Source of the DNA: Campylobacter concisus
GTDB lineage: Bacteria > Campylobacterota > Campylobacteria > Campylobacterales > Campylobacteraceae
DNA length: 64,000 nt
NCBI RefSeq assembly: GCF_001298465.1
Contig: NZ_CP012541.1
Coordinates: 1,736,001-1,800,000 of the forward strand
Direction of reading: 5' to 3'
A program made the position numbers and the translations under genes. The notes beneath the pieces were generated by a model that was not told the origin of the DNA, did no database searches, and saw nothing but the letters and a program-made list of their open reading frames with translations. Positions 17,571 to 26,856 of this stretch are shown here, piece after piece; positions within the stretch are counted from its first letter, which is position 1; each line of letters opens with the position of its first letter.

Positions 17571-18112
17571 TGAAGAGTTTTTTTAATGTCCTTGATATAG
17601 CGATAGCCTCACTAAATAAAACTATCGCAGTAGTTGGGCTCGCAAGTGGAACATTGCTAGCCTTTGCAAATGTTATGGCTAGATATTTTTTCGATAAAAG
17701 CTGGTCTTGGGCAAGCGAGCTATCAAACTATCTTTTTATCTGGTCGGCGTTTTTTGCCGCGGCATACGGCTTTAATAAGGGCATTCACGTCAGTGTAACT
17801 ATTTTGGTGGAAAAATTTCCACCAGCGCTCGCGAAAGCATGCCTGCTCTTTTCACACATCTTAACAACTGTCTTTTTGATATTTATCGCAGTTTATTCGA
17901 TTGATTATCTCAAAATTTTGCACGAGATCGAGCAGATGATAATAGACCTTGGCATACCTCAATGGGTCCCTATGCTAGTGCTTCCAATAGCCTTCGTCAC
18001 AGCTAGCTACCGCTCTGCTGAAAAAGCTATCAAAGTAGCTCTAACTCCAGCAGCAAAGGTCGTAAGCAACGAAGCGCACGAGCTAGCTCATGGTAGCGTA
18101 GTCAAAGACTAA
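17570..18112 (+). CDS. dctQ: TRAP transporter small permease (DctQ)
   Basis: The 180-residue protein has four predicted membrane segments, typical of DctQ, with the family features VMARYFFDKSWSWASELS and the hydrophobic second and third helices. It joins DctM to the substrate-binding protein. The C terminus is charged. It overlaps dctP by one base and is 10 bases before dctM. Confidence 0.9.
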   Translation: MKSFFNVLDIAIASLNKTIAVVGLASGTLLAFANVMARYFFDKSWSWASELSNYLFIWSAFFAAAYGFNKGIHVSVTILVEKFPPALAKACLLFSHILTTVFLIFIAVYSIDYLKILHEIEQMIIDLGIPQWVPMLVLPIAFVTASYRSAEKAIKVALTPAAKVVSNEAHELAHGSVVKD

Positions 18113-18122
18113 GGAGAAAAAG

Positions 18123-19406
18123 ATGACAATAGCATTTTTATTTATCCTGCTTTTTGCACTGATGCTAATAGGCGTGCCAGTCGCGGTTTCGCTAGGCACA
18201 AGCACCGTTTTGACGATGATATTTTTTACAGACATAGACATCGCTACGATCCCGCAGCTCATATTTGATGGTATCAATAAATTTTCGCTAATGGCGATAC
18301 CGATGTTTATCTTGGCTGGAAATTTACTAAGTAAAGGCGGCTCAGCAAGGCGTATCATCGACTTTGCAAAGTCTATGGTCGGACACTTGCCAGGTGGCTT
18401 GCCTATGAGTGCGATATTTGCCTGCATCATCTTTGCAGCGGTCTCTGGAAGCTCGCCTGCGACGGTTGTAGCCATTGGCTCAATTATGTTTGCAGCTATA
18501 AAAGAGGCCGGCTATCCAAAAGAGTACGCAGTGGGCGGCATAACTACGGCTGGCTCGCTTGGAATTTTGATCCCGCCTTCAGTTGTTATGATAGTTTATG
18601 GCGTAACTGCTGAGGTTAGTATCGGCAAGCTCTTTATGGCGGGCGTCGTGCCTGGTCTTATGCTTGGTGCTTTTATGTTAGTTCAAACTTATGTAGGCGC
18701 AAAAAAGCTTGGATTTAAAGCGACTAAGGCTGAGCCATTTAAAGCAAGAGTGCAAAAATTTGCAAAAGCATTTTGGGCTCTTTTGATAGTCGTTGTGGTT
18801 ATTGGCGGAATTTATGGAGGCATATTCACTCCGACTGAAGCAGCTGCGGCAAGTGCGGTCTATGCGCTATTTATCTCACTTTTTATCTATAGAGATATAA
18901 AGATAAAAGATCTTTGGGATATCTGCCTAGACTCAGCCCTTACAACAGCTATGATATTTTTCATCATCGCAAACGCCGTTGTTTTTGCATATTTGCTAAC
19001 TAGCGAGCAGATCCCACAAGCGATCGCTTCGATGATACTTGACGCAAATATCGGCATGATAGGATTTTTGATATTTGTAAATATCTTGCTCTTTATCATG
19101 GGTCAGTTTATGGAGCCTTCAAGCGTTATTATGATCATGGTGCCGCTCTTGCTTCCGATAGCTACGCAGCTTGGTGTTGATCCTATTCACTTTGGTATCA
19201 TCTTGGTTGTAAATATGGAGATAGGTATGGTGACCCCGCCTGTTGGACTAAATTTATTTGTCGCAAGCGGTCTTACAAATATGAACTTAAAAGAGGTCAT
19301 CGTGGCGTGCTTGCCATGGACGCTAACCTTGTTCTTTGGCCTTATCTTGGTTACTTATATACCGCAAATTTCACTTTGGCTACCAAACATAATGTATGGA
19401 CATTAA
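18123..19406 (+). CDS. dctM: TRAP transporter large permease (DctM)
   Basis: The 427-residue protein is a polytopic membrane protein with the DctM signatures SGSSPATVVAIGSIM and GILIPPSVVMIVYG, plus the later GMVTPPVGLNLFVASG. It should be the sodium-driven transport channel of the TRAP unit. The start has an AAGGAGAAAAAG site. A 12-bp terminator hairpin overlaps the stop codon. Confidence 0.94.
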   Translation: MTIAFLFILLFALMLIGVPVAVSLGTSTVLTMIFFTDIDIATIPQLIFDGINKFSLMAIPMFILAGNLLSKGGSARRIIDFAKSMVGHLPGGLPMSAIFACIIFAAVSGSSPATVVAIGSIMFAAIKEAGYPKEYAVGGITTAGSLGILIPPSVVMIVYGVTAEVSIGKLFMAGVVPGLMLGAFMLVQTYVGAKKLGFKATKAEPFKARVQKFAKAFWALLIVVVVIGGIYGGIFTPTEAAAASAVYALFISLFIYRDIKIKDLWDICLDSALTTAMIFFIIANAVVFAYLLTSEQIPQAIASMILDANIGMIGFLIFVNILLFIMGQFMEPSSVIMIMVPLLLPIATQLGVDPIHFGIILVVNMEIGMVTPPVGLNLFVASGLTNMNLKEVIVACLPWTLTLFFGLILVTYIPQISLWLPNIMYGH

Positions 19407-19433
19407 AATTTAGAGGCTTAGGCCTCTAAATTT
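19406..19433. terminator. bidirectional terminator between dctM and a GGDEF gene
   Basis: A perfect 12-bp inverted repeat (AAATTTAGAGGC and GCCTCTAAATTT, loop TTAG) overlaps the dctM stop and the stop codon of the convergent diguanylate cyclase gene. It is AT-rich at the base, so it can act in both directions. Confidence 0.75.
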
Positions 19434-20484
19434 ATCCTTTTGGATCGTAATCCGCACTCATAACGATATTTTTACCATTTCGCTTACCGACATAAAGTAA
19501 CTCGTCAGCTTGCTTGATCATCTTTTCTAAGCTAAATTCTCCCGTGCCATCATGAGCAACTACTCCAAAAGTCATAGTTGCGTTGATCTTTATGTTTTCA
19601 AACTCAACTATATTTTTACTCAAAGTCTCTCTCACACGCTCTACGATACTTACAGCTGCATCTTTTTTTACGCCCAAGACGACTGCTAAAAATTCTTCTC
19701 CGCCAAATCTAGCTACTCTATCTTTATCTCTAAATGTATTTTTAAATATGCCTGATAAGCTTTTTAAAACAGCATCTCCTGCACCGTGTCCATAAGTATC
19801 ATTTATCTTTTTAAAGTTATCAATATCGCACATAACGATAGCAAAGTCCCTATTTTTATATAGATCCTTTTGACTTAAAATTTTCTGCATCGAAGTACGA
19901 TTTAAAAGTCCTGTTAATGGATCGTGATTTAAGATATTTTCAGCCATCTCTTTTTCCTCTAAGATGCTTAAAAATATAAATAAATTTGAGCTCTCCAAAA
20001 GATACGAAACAACAACCGAAAATACGCAAACCATACTTAAGTTAAAAACAAAAAGTAGATCTTTAAAGCCGTCAAAATCTTTTACAGGCTGGCCATCTAA
20101 ATATACATAGCAGGCTATGGATAAAATTATTTGCACTGCAACTATTATGTAGTTAAAAAATTTATAGGTAAATGAAGTAAAAAACAGTATTAATGACGAT
20201 GCTAAAAACAATAACCCAAATCCATATCCCCATCCAAGTGTCAGCATACAAACCAATGCATGAAATAAAATTTCAAGCTGGACTATCAGCATTGTTATCT
20301 TGTTATTTTCAGGACTATCGTAAATAAGCCTTAAAAGAAAAAGATAGGTTGCTACTGAAAATATATTCGTAACTGCTAGAATTTCTTCTTTCATAAATAA
20401 AAAAATAAAAAAATAACAGACGTGAGTTAATAATATTGAAAATATGATAAGTTTTTGGGTCGTATAGAGTGAAATTCTACACAT
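19432..20484 (-). CDS. diguanylate cyclase with membrane-bound N terminus
   Basis: The 350-residue protein has about six hydrophobic membrane segments in its first 170 residues and a C-terminal GGDEF domain. The active-site motif is GGEEF (about residue 261) and the inhibitory I-site RDKD is five residues before it, so the enzyme should make c-di-GMP and be product-inhibited. Sequence context includes the substrate-binding DPLTGLLNR segment. The gene overlaps the adjacent homologue by 8 bases, so both come from one operon. Confidence 0.88.
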   Translation of the reverse strand: MCRISLYTTQKLIIFSILLTHVCYFFIFLFMKEEILAVTNIFSVATYLFLLRLIYDSPENNKITMLIVQLEILFHALVCMLTLGWGYGFGLLFLASSLILFFTSFTYKFFNYIIVAVQIILSIACYVYLDGQPVKDFDGFKDLLFVFNLSMVCVFSVVVSYLLESSNLFIFLSILEEKEMAENILNHDPLTGLLNRTSMQKILSQKDLYKNRDFAIVMCDIDNFKKINDTYGHGAGDAVLKSLSGIFKNTFRDKDRVARFGGEEFLAVVLGVKKDAAVSIVERVRETLSKNIVEFENIKINATMTFGVVAHDGTGEFSLEKMIKQADELLYVGKRNGKNIVMSADYDPKG

Positions 20485-21556
20485 CCGAGCCCTTTTTTAA
20501 AATTTCTAATTCGATACGGTCTTTGCCATTTTGCTTGCCTTCGTAAAGCAGCTTATCTACTAAAGTTATGGCTTGCTCAAAATCCACCTCAGTACCATTT
20601 GCACATATTAGCATGCCAAAGGTCATAGTAACTGGAGTTTTATCTGGAAGTTTTGCATTATTTATCTGTTTTTTAAGCCTTTTGCTCACTTCGTGGATAA
20701 ATTCTATCTTTGTATCGGGCAAGATTATCAAAAATTCTTCTCCGCCCCAGCGGCAAACATAGTCTTTACCTCTAAATGATTTCTTTAAAGCGCTGGCTAC
20801 ATCTTTTAAGACCTCATCACCGCAGTCATGGCCGTATGTATCGTTTATTTTTTTAAAATTATCAATATCACCTAGCATTATGACTAAATTTGTATTACCA
20901 CTTCTTTCCTTGTTGGCAATTAGTTCAAATCTTAAAGTTTTTTCTATTGTTCTTCTATTTAAAAGACCAGTTAAAAAATCATGCTTTGAGTCCTTTTCAA
21001 GCTCTTCCGTCTCTTTTCTTATTTGCTGATATCCGCTAGAAGTGATGACATCTGCAAACATTGAAAGTCTTAAAACAATAAAAAAAGCAAAAACAATACT
21101 GCACACGACTATCGCCCCTCGTATAGCTGATGGGATCAGCGGCGCCTCATCTTTATGAATAAAATAAAGAAGTATAAGCAAGATTAATTCTAAAAATGCC
21201 ATTATATAAGTAAGACTCTTTGAATCAAACGCTAGGAAGTAGTTTATAAAAATTACACCAACAAGTATTATCCAAATTCCAGTATTCCAACCCATAGTAG
21301 TAACAATAATAGTAACAAGCAATATGATATTTAGGTGAAATGCTAGGGATATTAATACTCTATATTTTATGTCAAATTTTATTCTAAGCAATATTCCAGC
21401 TGCTATAAAAAATAAGCACATAAAAAGTAGTGGTGTAGCTATGATAATAAAAAGCAACAAAGATAGTGCATTTGCAGCTATCATAACGTCTAATATCGTT
21501 TTATAGATATCATCGATCGCTTTATAACTACTTTGATCTACAAAATCGTGTGTCAA
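20477..21556 (-). CDS. diguanylate cyclase with membrane-bound N terminus
   Basis: The 359-residue protein has the same layout as its downstream neighbour: several membrane segments up to about residue 170, then a GGDEF domain with GGEEF (about residue 272) and an RGKD I-site before it. The linker has the HDFLTGLLNRRTIE segment. It is probably a tandem duplicate of the downstream copy that has diverged in the sensory half. The start at 21556 lies near AGGGAG. Confidence 0.87.
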   Translation of the reverse strand: MTHDFVDQSSYKAIDDIYKTILDVMIAANALSLLLFIIIATPLLFMCLFFIAAGILLRIKFDIKYRVLISLAFHLNIILLVTIIVTTMGWNTGIWIILVGVIFINYFLAFDSKSLTYIMAFLELILLILLYFIHKDEAPLIPSAIRGAIVVCSIVFAFFIVLRLSMFADVITSSGYQQIRKETEELEKDSKHDFLTGLLNRRTIEKTLRFELIANKERSGNTNLVIMLGDIDNFKKINDTYGHDCGDEVLKDVASALKKSFRGKDYVCRWGGEEFLIILPDTKIEFIHEVSKRLKKQINNAKLPDKTPVTMTFGMLICANGTEVDFEQAITLVDKLLYEGKQNGKDRIELEILKKGSDV

Positions 21557-21602
21557 ACAAAACTCCCTGTAAATTTATTCCATTAAATTTCATTAAGTCA
21601 TT

Positions 21603-21761
21603 CTAATAAGAGTCGTAACTATCCTCATCCTCGTCACTATCTTCGTAGTTGTAGTCATTTTCATCGTAATTATAGTCATAACTATCACTACTATCGTCAT
21701 CATCGTCATTAAATTCAGAGTAGTCTTCTTCTACCTCTTCATAGTCAAAATCATCACTCAT
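21603..21761 (-). CDS. small, highly acidic protein
   Basis: The ATG at 21761 has a strong AAGGAG site, giving 52 residues. The sequence is almost entirely D, E, Y, S and N, beginning MSDDFDYEEVEEDYSEF and ending in repeated DED and SYDSY. No domain is recognised. The first 10 residues of the longer open frame are basic, but they lack a ribosome binding site. It is 10 bases after mscS, so it is probably the last gene of the carbonic anhydrase-mscS unit. Confidence 0.6.
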   Translation of the reverse strand: MSDDFDYEEVEEDYSEFNDDDDDSSDSYDYNYDENDYNYEDSDEDEDSYDSY

Positions 21762-21771
21762 TGTTTTCTCC

Positions 21772-23616
21772 TTAAATTTTATCTTTGACACTTTCGATAT
21801 ACAAGCTTTGGCTTGGGAATGCGAAATTTAGACCATTTTGCTTTAAAATATCCATAATCTTTAGCATTACATCTTGCTTGACATCTAAAAACTCTCCCCA
21901 AACGATAGTCTTTGCAAAACAATAAACTAAGATATTTATTGAGCTATCTGCAAAATCATCAACCACGACAAATAAATTTGATTTATATCCAGCATAATCA
22001 TCAACCGAAACTATACTTTGTCTATATTTTAGCCCTTTTTTCTTGGCTGTTATATCCTCGCTTTTAGCAATATCTGGATGATTTATCAACATAGTTTTTA
22101 TGTCATCTACACATTTTTTGATCTCTTCTGTAGTTGGTCCATACTCGATGCCGATAACCATTCTTATGCGTCTACCGACTTTTCTTCTGCTCCAGTTTCT
22201 AACAGGATCACTTGCTAGTTTTGAGTTTGGCACAAAGATTAAAGCATTATCAAAACTTCTGATAGTCGTCTTTCTAAAGCCAACCTCAACGACAGTGCCC
22301 TCTATATCACCACAAACTATCCAATCTCCTTGCGAAAATGAGTTATCAAAGAGCATCATAACAGAAGCAAAGAAGTTTGCAATGATATCTTTTGCAGCAA
22401 ATGCAACAGCAAGACCACCGATACCAAGTGAAGCTATGAGCGCCGATATATCAAAGCCAAGCTTTTGAAGAATTAGTAAAAGTGCGATTATTAATACAAT
22501 TACATAGACTACTTTTAAAACTAAATTTACGACCTCTTTTCGTCTGCTTTTTTGAGCAATTTTATCGATTATTACTATGCCATAACCATTTAGGATGGTT
22601 AAAACAAGCCACGAAAATGCGATTATATAGACGATCGAGAATATATTTGCTAGAGTTAGTGGGACTGGTACTGGATAAAAGCCGACACCTATACAAATAT
22701 TTAGCGCATAAATGATAAGAAGTGCAGAGATAGGCTTTTTAACGATATCTACTATCTGATCCTTTGCCTCCTTTACGCCTTCGCCTGATGCAATAAGTGA
22801 CATAAGCCAATACGTGAGTTTGGCGAGAATTCTTGTAAGTGAGACAAAAAATAAAAATACTGCAATTATAACTACGATCTTGCCAACGTTAAATTTTGCC
22901 GAATTTATAGAAGTTAGCTTATTTATATATTCGACCGTATCGACTAAATTTAGCTCTGATAAGATCATGCTTGAACTTAGAAGATCGGCATTATTTTTAA
23001 GATAGATTAAAATTTCCTCATCAGTCTCTTTTTTTAAATCAAGCTCGGCAAATGCGTTATCGTAAGAGTTTGAAGTCTCATTTAGTGAATCTTTTAGCTC
23101 TTTTATGCTGACGTAAGAATTTGTTTGTAAATTTAAAAGTCCGTTATCTATCACCTCTTTTATAGAGTTTGCTTTAGCGCCTTTTTTAAATATCTCTTCA
23201 AGATTAATTAAAGCTGAGAAATATGCATAATCTATCTTCATTTTCTCAAGCTCAATAGCACTTTGAACGTAAGCATCTTTGTTTAATTGCTTCTCTAATC
23301 TAGCTACTTTTTTTTCTAAATTATTTTTTTGCAAAATAAATTTATCAATATCATTTTGAGTTACTTCAATTTGCATAACATATAGTGGAATTTTTTCCAA
23401 AAGGTCATTTTTTTTCTTTTGAAGTCCAGCTAAATTTGAATTATCAGCTTTTGTTGAGTTTGTATCTTTTTGCTGTGCTTTTATGATTTGGATTTGATTA
23501 TTTAAAGTTAAAATTTGATTTGTTAGGCTTAGTATATTTTCTTCTTGAGTTTTATTATTTTCAGCACCAAAAAGCATTATAAATGAGAGCAAAATGATAG
23601 TTAAAATTTTACGCAT
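21772..23616 (-). CDS. MscS-family mechanosensitive channel with long N terminus
   Basis: The 614-residue protein has a signal peptide (MRKILTIILLSFIMLFGAEN), a long coiled-coil-rich periplasmic region (about residues 25-230), then membrane segments and the MscS pore and beta domain (LIASLGIGGLAVAFAAKD at about 390-410, followed by the FFASVMML, GDWIVCGDIEGTV pattern). The long N terminus resembles the KefA/MscK type. The ATG at 23616 is spaced for the AAGGAG site, whereas the GTG two codons upstream overlaps the site. It overlaps the end of the carbonic anhydrase gene. Confidence 0.85.
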   Translation of the reverse strand: MRKILTIILLSFIMLFGAENNKTQEENILSLTNQILTLNNQIQIIKAQQKDTNSTKADNSNLAGLQKKKNDLLEKIPLYVMQIEVTQNDIDKFILQKNNLEKKVARLEKQLNKDAYVQSAIELEKMKIDYAYFSALINLEEIFKKGAKANSIKEVIDNGLLNLQTNSYVSIKELKDSLNETSNSYDNAFAELDLKKETDEEILIYLKNNADLLSSSMILSELNLVDTVEYINKLTSINSAKFNVGKIVVIIAVFLFFVSLTRILAKLTYWLMSLIASGEGVKEAKDQIVDIVKKPISALLIIYALNICIGVGFYPVPVPLTLANIFSIVYIIAFSWLVLTILNGYGIVIIDKIAQKSRRKEVVNLVLKVVYVIVLIIALLLILQKLGFDISALIASLGIGGLAVAFAAKDIIANFFASVMMLFDNSFSQGDWIVCGDIEGTVVEVGFRKTTIRSFDNALIFVPNSKLASDPVRNWSRRKVGRRIRMVIGIEYGPTTEEIKKCVDDIKTMLINHPDIAKSEDITAKKKGLKYRQSIVSVDDYAGYKSNLFVVVDDFADSSINILVYCFAKTIVWGEFLDVKQDVMLKIMDILKQNGLNFAFPSQSLYIESVKDKI

Positions 23617-24253
23617 TTTCACTCCTTTTATCTGCTAAAAGTTTAAACGTGCCCTCTTTTAAATCGTAGCTAAAAATTTCACCGGTTTCTATAATGTAGT
23701 GCCAGCCATAAATTTGAAGGTTTCCTCTTTCATACTCCTCTTTTACATTTGGATAGGTCATTATATTTTCGATCGAATTTATCACATTTAGTCTCTCAGT
23801 TAGCCACGCCATCTTTGCTGGATCGTCGCTTGTAAATTTAAGTACTTCTCTCTTAATTGGTTCTATTAGCTTTATCCAATTTCTAACATTTGGCGTAGTT
23901 TTGAGCTTTTTTTCATCCATATAAAGTGCTGCGCATCCACCGCAGTCAGAGTGTCCGCAAATAATGATATTTTTGATATTTAAAAGCTCTAATGCATATT
24001 CGATAGCAGAAGTCGTTGCCAAAAATTCCTCGCTCACTCTATAAGGTGGCACGATGTTTGCGATATTTCGTACCATAAAAAGCTCTCCCGGAAGGCAGTT
24101 TGTTATCAAATTTGGTACTACTCTTGAATCAACACAGGATATAAAAAGGGTATGTGGGTCTTGTCTATTTTGTAGACTTTTAAAGAGCTCTTCATGCTCT
24201 AAAAAGCCATCTTCCATAAATTTTACCGCACCTTCAAGTAGCGAATCATCCAT
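23609..24253 (-). CDS. can: beta-carbonic anhydrase
   Basis: This 214-residue zinc enzyme converts CO2 and bicarbonate. Zinc ligands are C40 (in SCVDSR with D42 and R44), H101 and C104 in GHSDCGGC, the classic beta-class arrangement. Campylobacter needs bicarbonate for growth in low CO2. The C. jejuni counterpart lies next to an MscS channel gene in the same way, supporting orthology. It overlaps mscS at the 3' end. Confidence 0.93.
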   Translation of the reverse strand: MDDSLLEGAVKFMEDGFLEHEELFKSLQNRQDPHTLFISCVDSRVVPNLITNCLPGELFMVRNIANIVPPYRVSEEFLATTSAIEYALELLNIKNIIICGHSDCGGCAALYMDEKKLKTTPNVRNWIKLIEPIKREVLKFTSDDPAKMAWLTERLNVINSIENIMTYPNVKEEYERGNLQIYGWHYIIETGEIFSYDLKEGTFKLLADKRSENA

Positions 24254-24423
24254 AGAAATTTATCTCCATTTTTTATATTTTTACGCGATTATAGCAACTT
24301 TTATTTAATCTAAAAAATACTTTAATATATAAATTTTTAACTAATACAATTTATTAAAATTCTTTTTATTCATTGTTTAATTATTTTAGGCTAAACTCAT
24401 TCAAAAATTCATAAGGAGATAAA

Positions 24424-25122
24424 ATGAGTCTGTATGATAGGAACTACGCAAAACAAAATCAAGAAGAACTTGCGTATTCTCAAAGCTCACTAAGCACTTT
24501 TATAAAACAAACTTATCAACTTTTTGCAGCATCACTACTTTCAGCAACAGCTGGCGCCTATGTAGGTATTAGCATTGCTGGCGTTTTTGCGGCAAATAGA
24601 TTTTTGTTTTGGGGACTTGTTATAGTCGAGTTTGCACTACTTTTTGGCTTAATGGCAGCTAAACGCAAAGAGGGATTAAATTTAATACTTCTATTTGCGT
24701 TTACTTTTATAAGTGGTCTTACGCTAACTCCGCTACTTTCAGCGATCTTGGCTATGCCAAGCGGAGCTGGTATCGTAGCTCAAGCATTTGGACTAACAAC
24801 AGTTGCTTTTGGTGCGTTAAGCGTCTTTGCGATGAATACAAAACGTGACTTTACAACAATGGGTAAAATGTTATTCATAACCTTAATTGTTATCATTGCA
24901 GCAGCTATTATCAATATCTTTGTTAAAAGTACAATGTTTCAACTTGTAATCGCAAGTATTTCATCGATCTTATTTAGCGCATATATACTTTTTGATACGC
25001 AAAATATTATCCGTGGAAACTATGAAACACCAGTTGAAGGCGCAGTTGCTTTGTATCTTGATTTTGTAAATCTATTTACATCATTACTACAAATTTTAGG
25101 AATTTTTAATAGAAACGACTAA
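24424..25122 (+). CDS. BAX inhibitor (BI-1/YccA) family membrane protein
   Basis: The 232-residue protein has seven hydrophobic segments, including FIKQTYQLFAASLLSATAGAYVG and the C-terminal FDTQNIIRG followed by AVALYLDFVNLF. These are the BI-1/YccA signature, found in FtsH-modulating membrane proteins. The start has a clear AAGGAG site at the expected distance. It lies in the canB-BI-1-secG-frr order seen in Campylobacter. Confidence 0.93.
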   Translation: MSLYDRNYAKQNQEELAYSQSSLSTFIKQTYQLFAASLLSATAGAYVGISIAGVFAANRFLFWGLVIVEFALLFGLMAAKRKEGLNLILLFAFTFISGLTLTPLLSAILAMPSGAGIVAQAFGLTTVAFGALSVFAMNTKRDFTTMGKMLFITLIVIIAAAIINIFVKSTMFQLVIASISSILFSAYILFDTQNIIRGNYETPVEGAVALYLDFVNLFTSLLQILGIFNRND

Positions 25123-25498
25123 AGATGAGCGCATCTACCGAGTAATAGATGCGAATCTAAATAGGCTAAAAGAAGGGCTTCGCGTTGTTGAAGATATAAA
25201 AAGATATGTCTTTGATGACGCTAAGCTCGCCTACAAAATAAAATCCCTCCGCCACAAGGCAAAGATCCCGCAAAAAGATTTTTTAAAATTTAGAAATTCT
25301 CAAAACGACGTTTTAAAAACTAGCACAAAAAGCGAGCAAGAAAGATCAAATTTAGACGAGATAATCACTGCAAATTTCAAGCGCGCCCAGGAAAGCGCTC
25401 GCGTGCTTGAAGAGTGCTTTAAGCTCATAAATTTAGAACAAGCCGAGCTTTTTAAAGGCATAAGATACGAGCTTTATGAGATTGAAAAAGAACTTTAA
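25100..25498 (+). pseudogene. ThiD2-domain reading frame without a normal start codon
   Basis: A conserved frame downstream of BI-1 reads RVIDANLNRLKEGLRVVEDI then KRYVFDD, later FKRAQESARVLEECFKLI, a strong match to the ThiD2 domain found at the end of thiamine phosphate synthases. It opens after a stop at 25097-25099 and ends at 25496-25498 but contains no ATG, GTG or TTG before the conserved part. An ATG at 25125 is in the wrong frame: ATG-AGCGC, where adding one G (ATGGAGCGC) would restore M-E-R-I-Y-R. It may start at a rare codon such as ATA or be damaged by a single deletion. Confidence 0.65.
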
Positions 25499-25521
25499 CT
25501 AAAAATTTAAATCTTTTCTTG

Positions 25522-25527
25522 TATAAT
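25522..25527 (+). promoter_or_regulatory. -10 box (TATAAT) upstream of secG
   Basis: A perfect TATAAT in TTGTATAATCGC lies 38 bases before the secG start at 25565, giving the secG-frr unit its own promoter. Confidence 0.6.
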
Positions 25528-25564
25528 CGCAATCAATTATTTTTAAAAATTTAAAGGAAATTTC

Positions 25565-25894
25565 GTGAGTTTAATATTTTTGATCTTACAGTTTGCTCTA
25601 GCTGTCATCATAACTATCGCTGTTTTACTTCAAAAAAGCTCATCTATCGGGCTTGGAGCGTATAGCGGAAGCAACGAGAGTCTTTTTGGAGCGAAAGGAC
25701 CAGCTGGATTTTTAGCTAAATTTACTTTTATCGTAGGTATTTTATTTATCTTAAATACACTTGCACTTGGATACTTCTACAATAAAGATCTAAAACGCTC
25801 TATCATTGATAGCGTCGATAGTAAATCTCTAGTCATACCAAAGTCAAACGACGTACCATCAGCTCCTAGTGCACCACAAACTCCAACAAAATAA
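25565..25894 (+). CDS. secG: protein-export membrane protein SecG
   Basis: The 109-residue protein has two membrane segments (residues 1-20 and 52-75) around the conserved SecG loop with the GAYSGSNESLFGAKGPAGFLAK pattern. It is the third part of the SecYEG translocon. The start here reads GTG (AAAGGAAATTTCGTG), an unusual initiator chosen because the ribosome binding site is well spaced and the family N terminus fits. The C terminus has a proline and alanine tail. Confidence 0.9.
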   Translation: MSLIFLILQFALAVIITIAVLLQKSSSIGLGAYSGSNESLFGAKGPAGFLAKFTFIVGILFILNTLALGYFYNKDLKRSIIDSVDSKSLVIPKSNDVPSAPSAPQTPTK

Positions 25895-25896
25895 CA

Positions 25897-26856
25897 ATGA
25901 TAAAAACACTTTTAGCGTCATTCTTGACGCTAACATTTGCTTTAGCAGACGCTCATATTTTAGTCTATCATCGCTTTGACGACCCAAGACACACAAGCAC
26001 TGATATTTCTATTAAAAATTTAAGAGAGCAGTTTGAATATTTCAAAAATAATGGCTATGAAGTCATTAAACTCTCAAAGCTAGTCGATGCTGTAAATGCT
26101 GGCGAAAAAATACCTGATAACTGGATCGTAATCACTGTAGATGATGGTTATAAAAGTTTCTATGACAGGGCCCTTAGTGTATTTAAAGAGTATAACTATC
26201 CATTTGCGCTAATGCTTTATGTGGAAGCCAGTGCAAATAAATATGGCGATTATCTGGATTTTGATCAGATTAAAGAACTTGAGGCTTATGGCGAGATTGG
26301 GTACCACTCGTACGCTCATCCAAGGATGACAAAACTTAGCGATGAGGCATTAAGAGAGGATTTTCAAAAGGGCGTTGAAACCTTTGAAAAACACATGGGC
26401 TATAAGCCAAAATACTTCGCAGTGCCATACGGTGAGATCGATAACAGAGTTGTCTCTTTGGCAAAAGAATTTGGCTTTTTAGCCATTTTAAATCAAAACT
26501 CAGGTGCTGTTTCAGACAAAAGTGATGTTTACGATCTTTATAGAACGCCCGTAATGAACGGTACAAAAATAGCACTAACTTTTAATAGTAAATTCCTAAA
26601 TGCCCAGTGGATATTTCCAGATAGCTATCCACAAAATAATGCGATCGATAAGCTAATTATCAAAACCGATACAAATGCTAGCGAAGGTAATTTTTTCATG
26701 ACTGGCTTTAATGGCTTTAAAAAGGTACCTATGACAAATGGTGTTTTTGAGTGTAAATTTAACCCACCTCTCGATAAAAGCAAAGTTTTAATATCACTAA
26801 AAGTAGATCATCAACGAAGTACAAAACTTCTAATAAAGGACATCAATGCTAAATAA
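25897..26856 (+). CDS. secreted polysaccharide deacetylase
   Basis: The 319-residue protein has a signal peptide ([20 protein letters not shown]) and a NodB-type deacetylase domain. The metal and catalytic motifs are ITVDDGY (about residues 77-83) and [11 protein letters not shown] (about 132-142, giving the two metal-binding histidines). Such enzymes remove acetyl groups from peptidoglycan or surface sugars. It starts 2 bases after secG and overlaps frr by 11 bases. Confidence 0.87.
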   Translation: MIKTLLASFLTLTFALADAHILVYHRFDDPRHTSTDISIKNLREQFEYFKNNGYEVIKLSKLVDAVNAGEKIPDNWIVITVDDGYKSFYDRALSVFKEYNYPFALMLYVEASANKYGDYLDFDQIKELEAYGEIGYHSYAHPRMTKLSDEALREDFQKGVETFEKHMGYKPKYFAVPYGEIDNRVVSLAKEFGFLAILNQNSGAVSDKSDVYDLYRTPVMNGTKIALTFNSKFLNAQWIFPDSYPQNNAIDKLIIKTDTNASEGNFFMTGFNGFKKVPMTNGVFECKFNPPLDKSKVLISLKVDHQRSTKLLIKDINAK

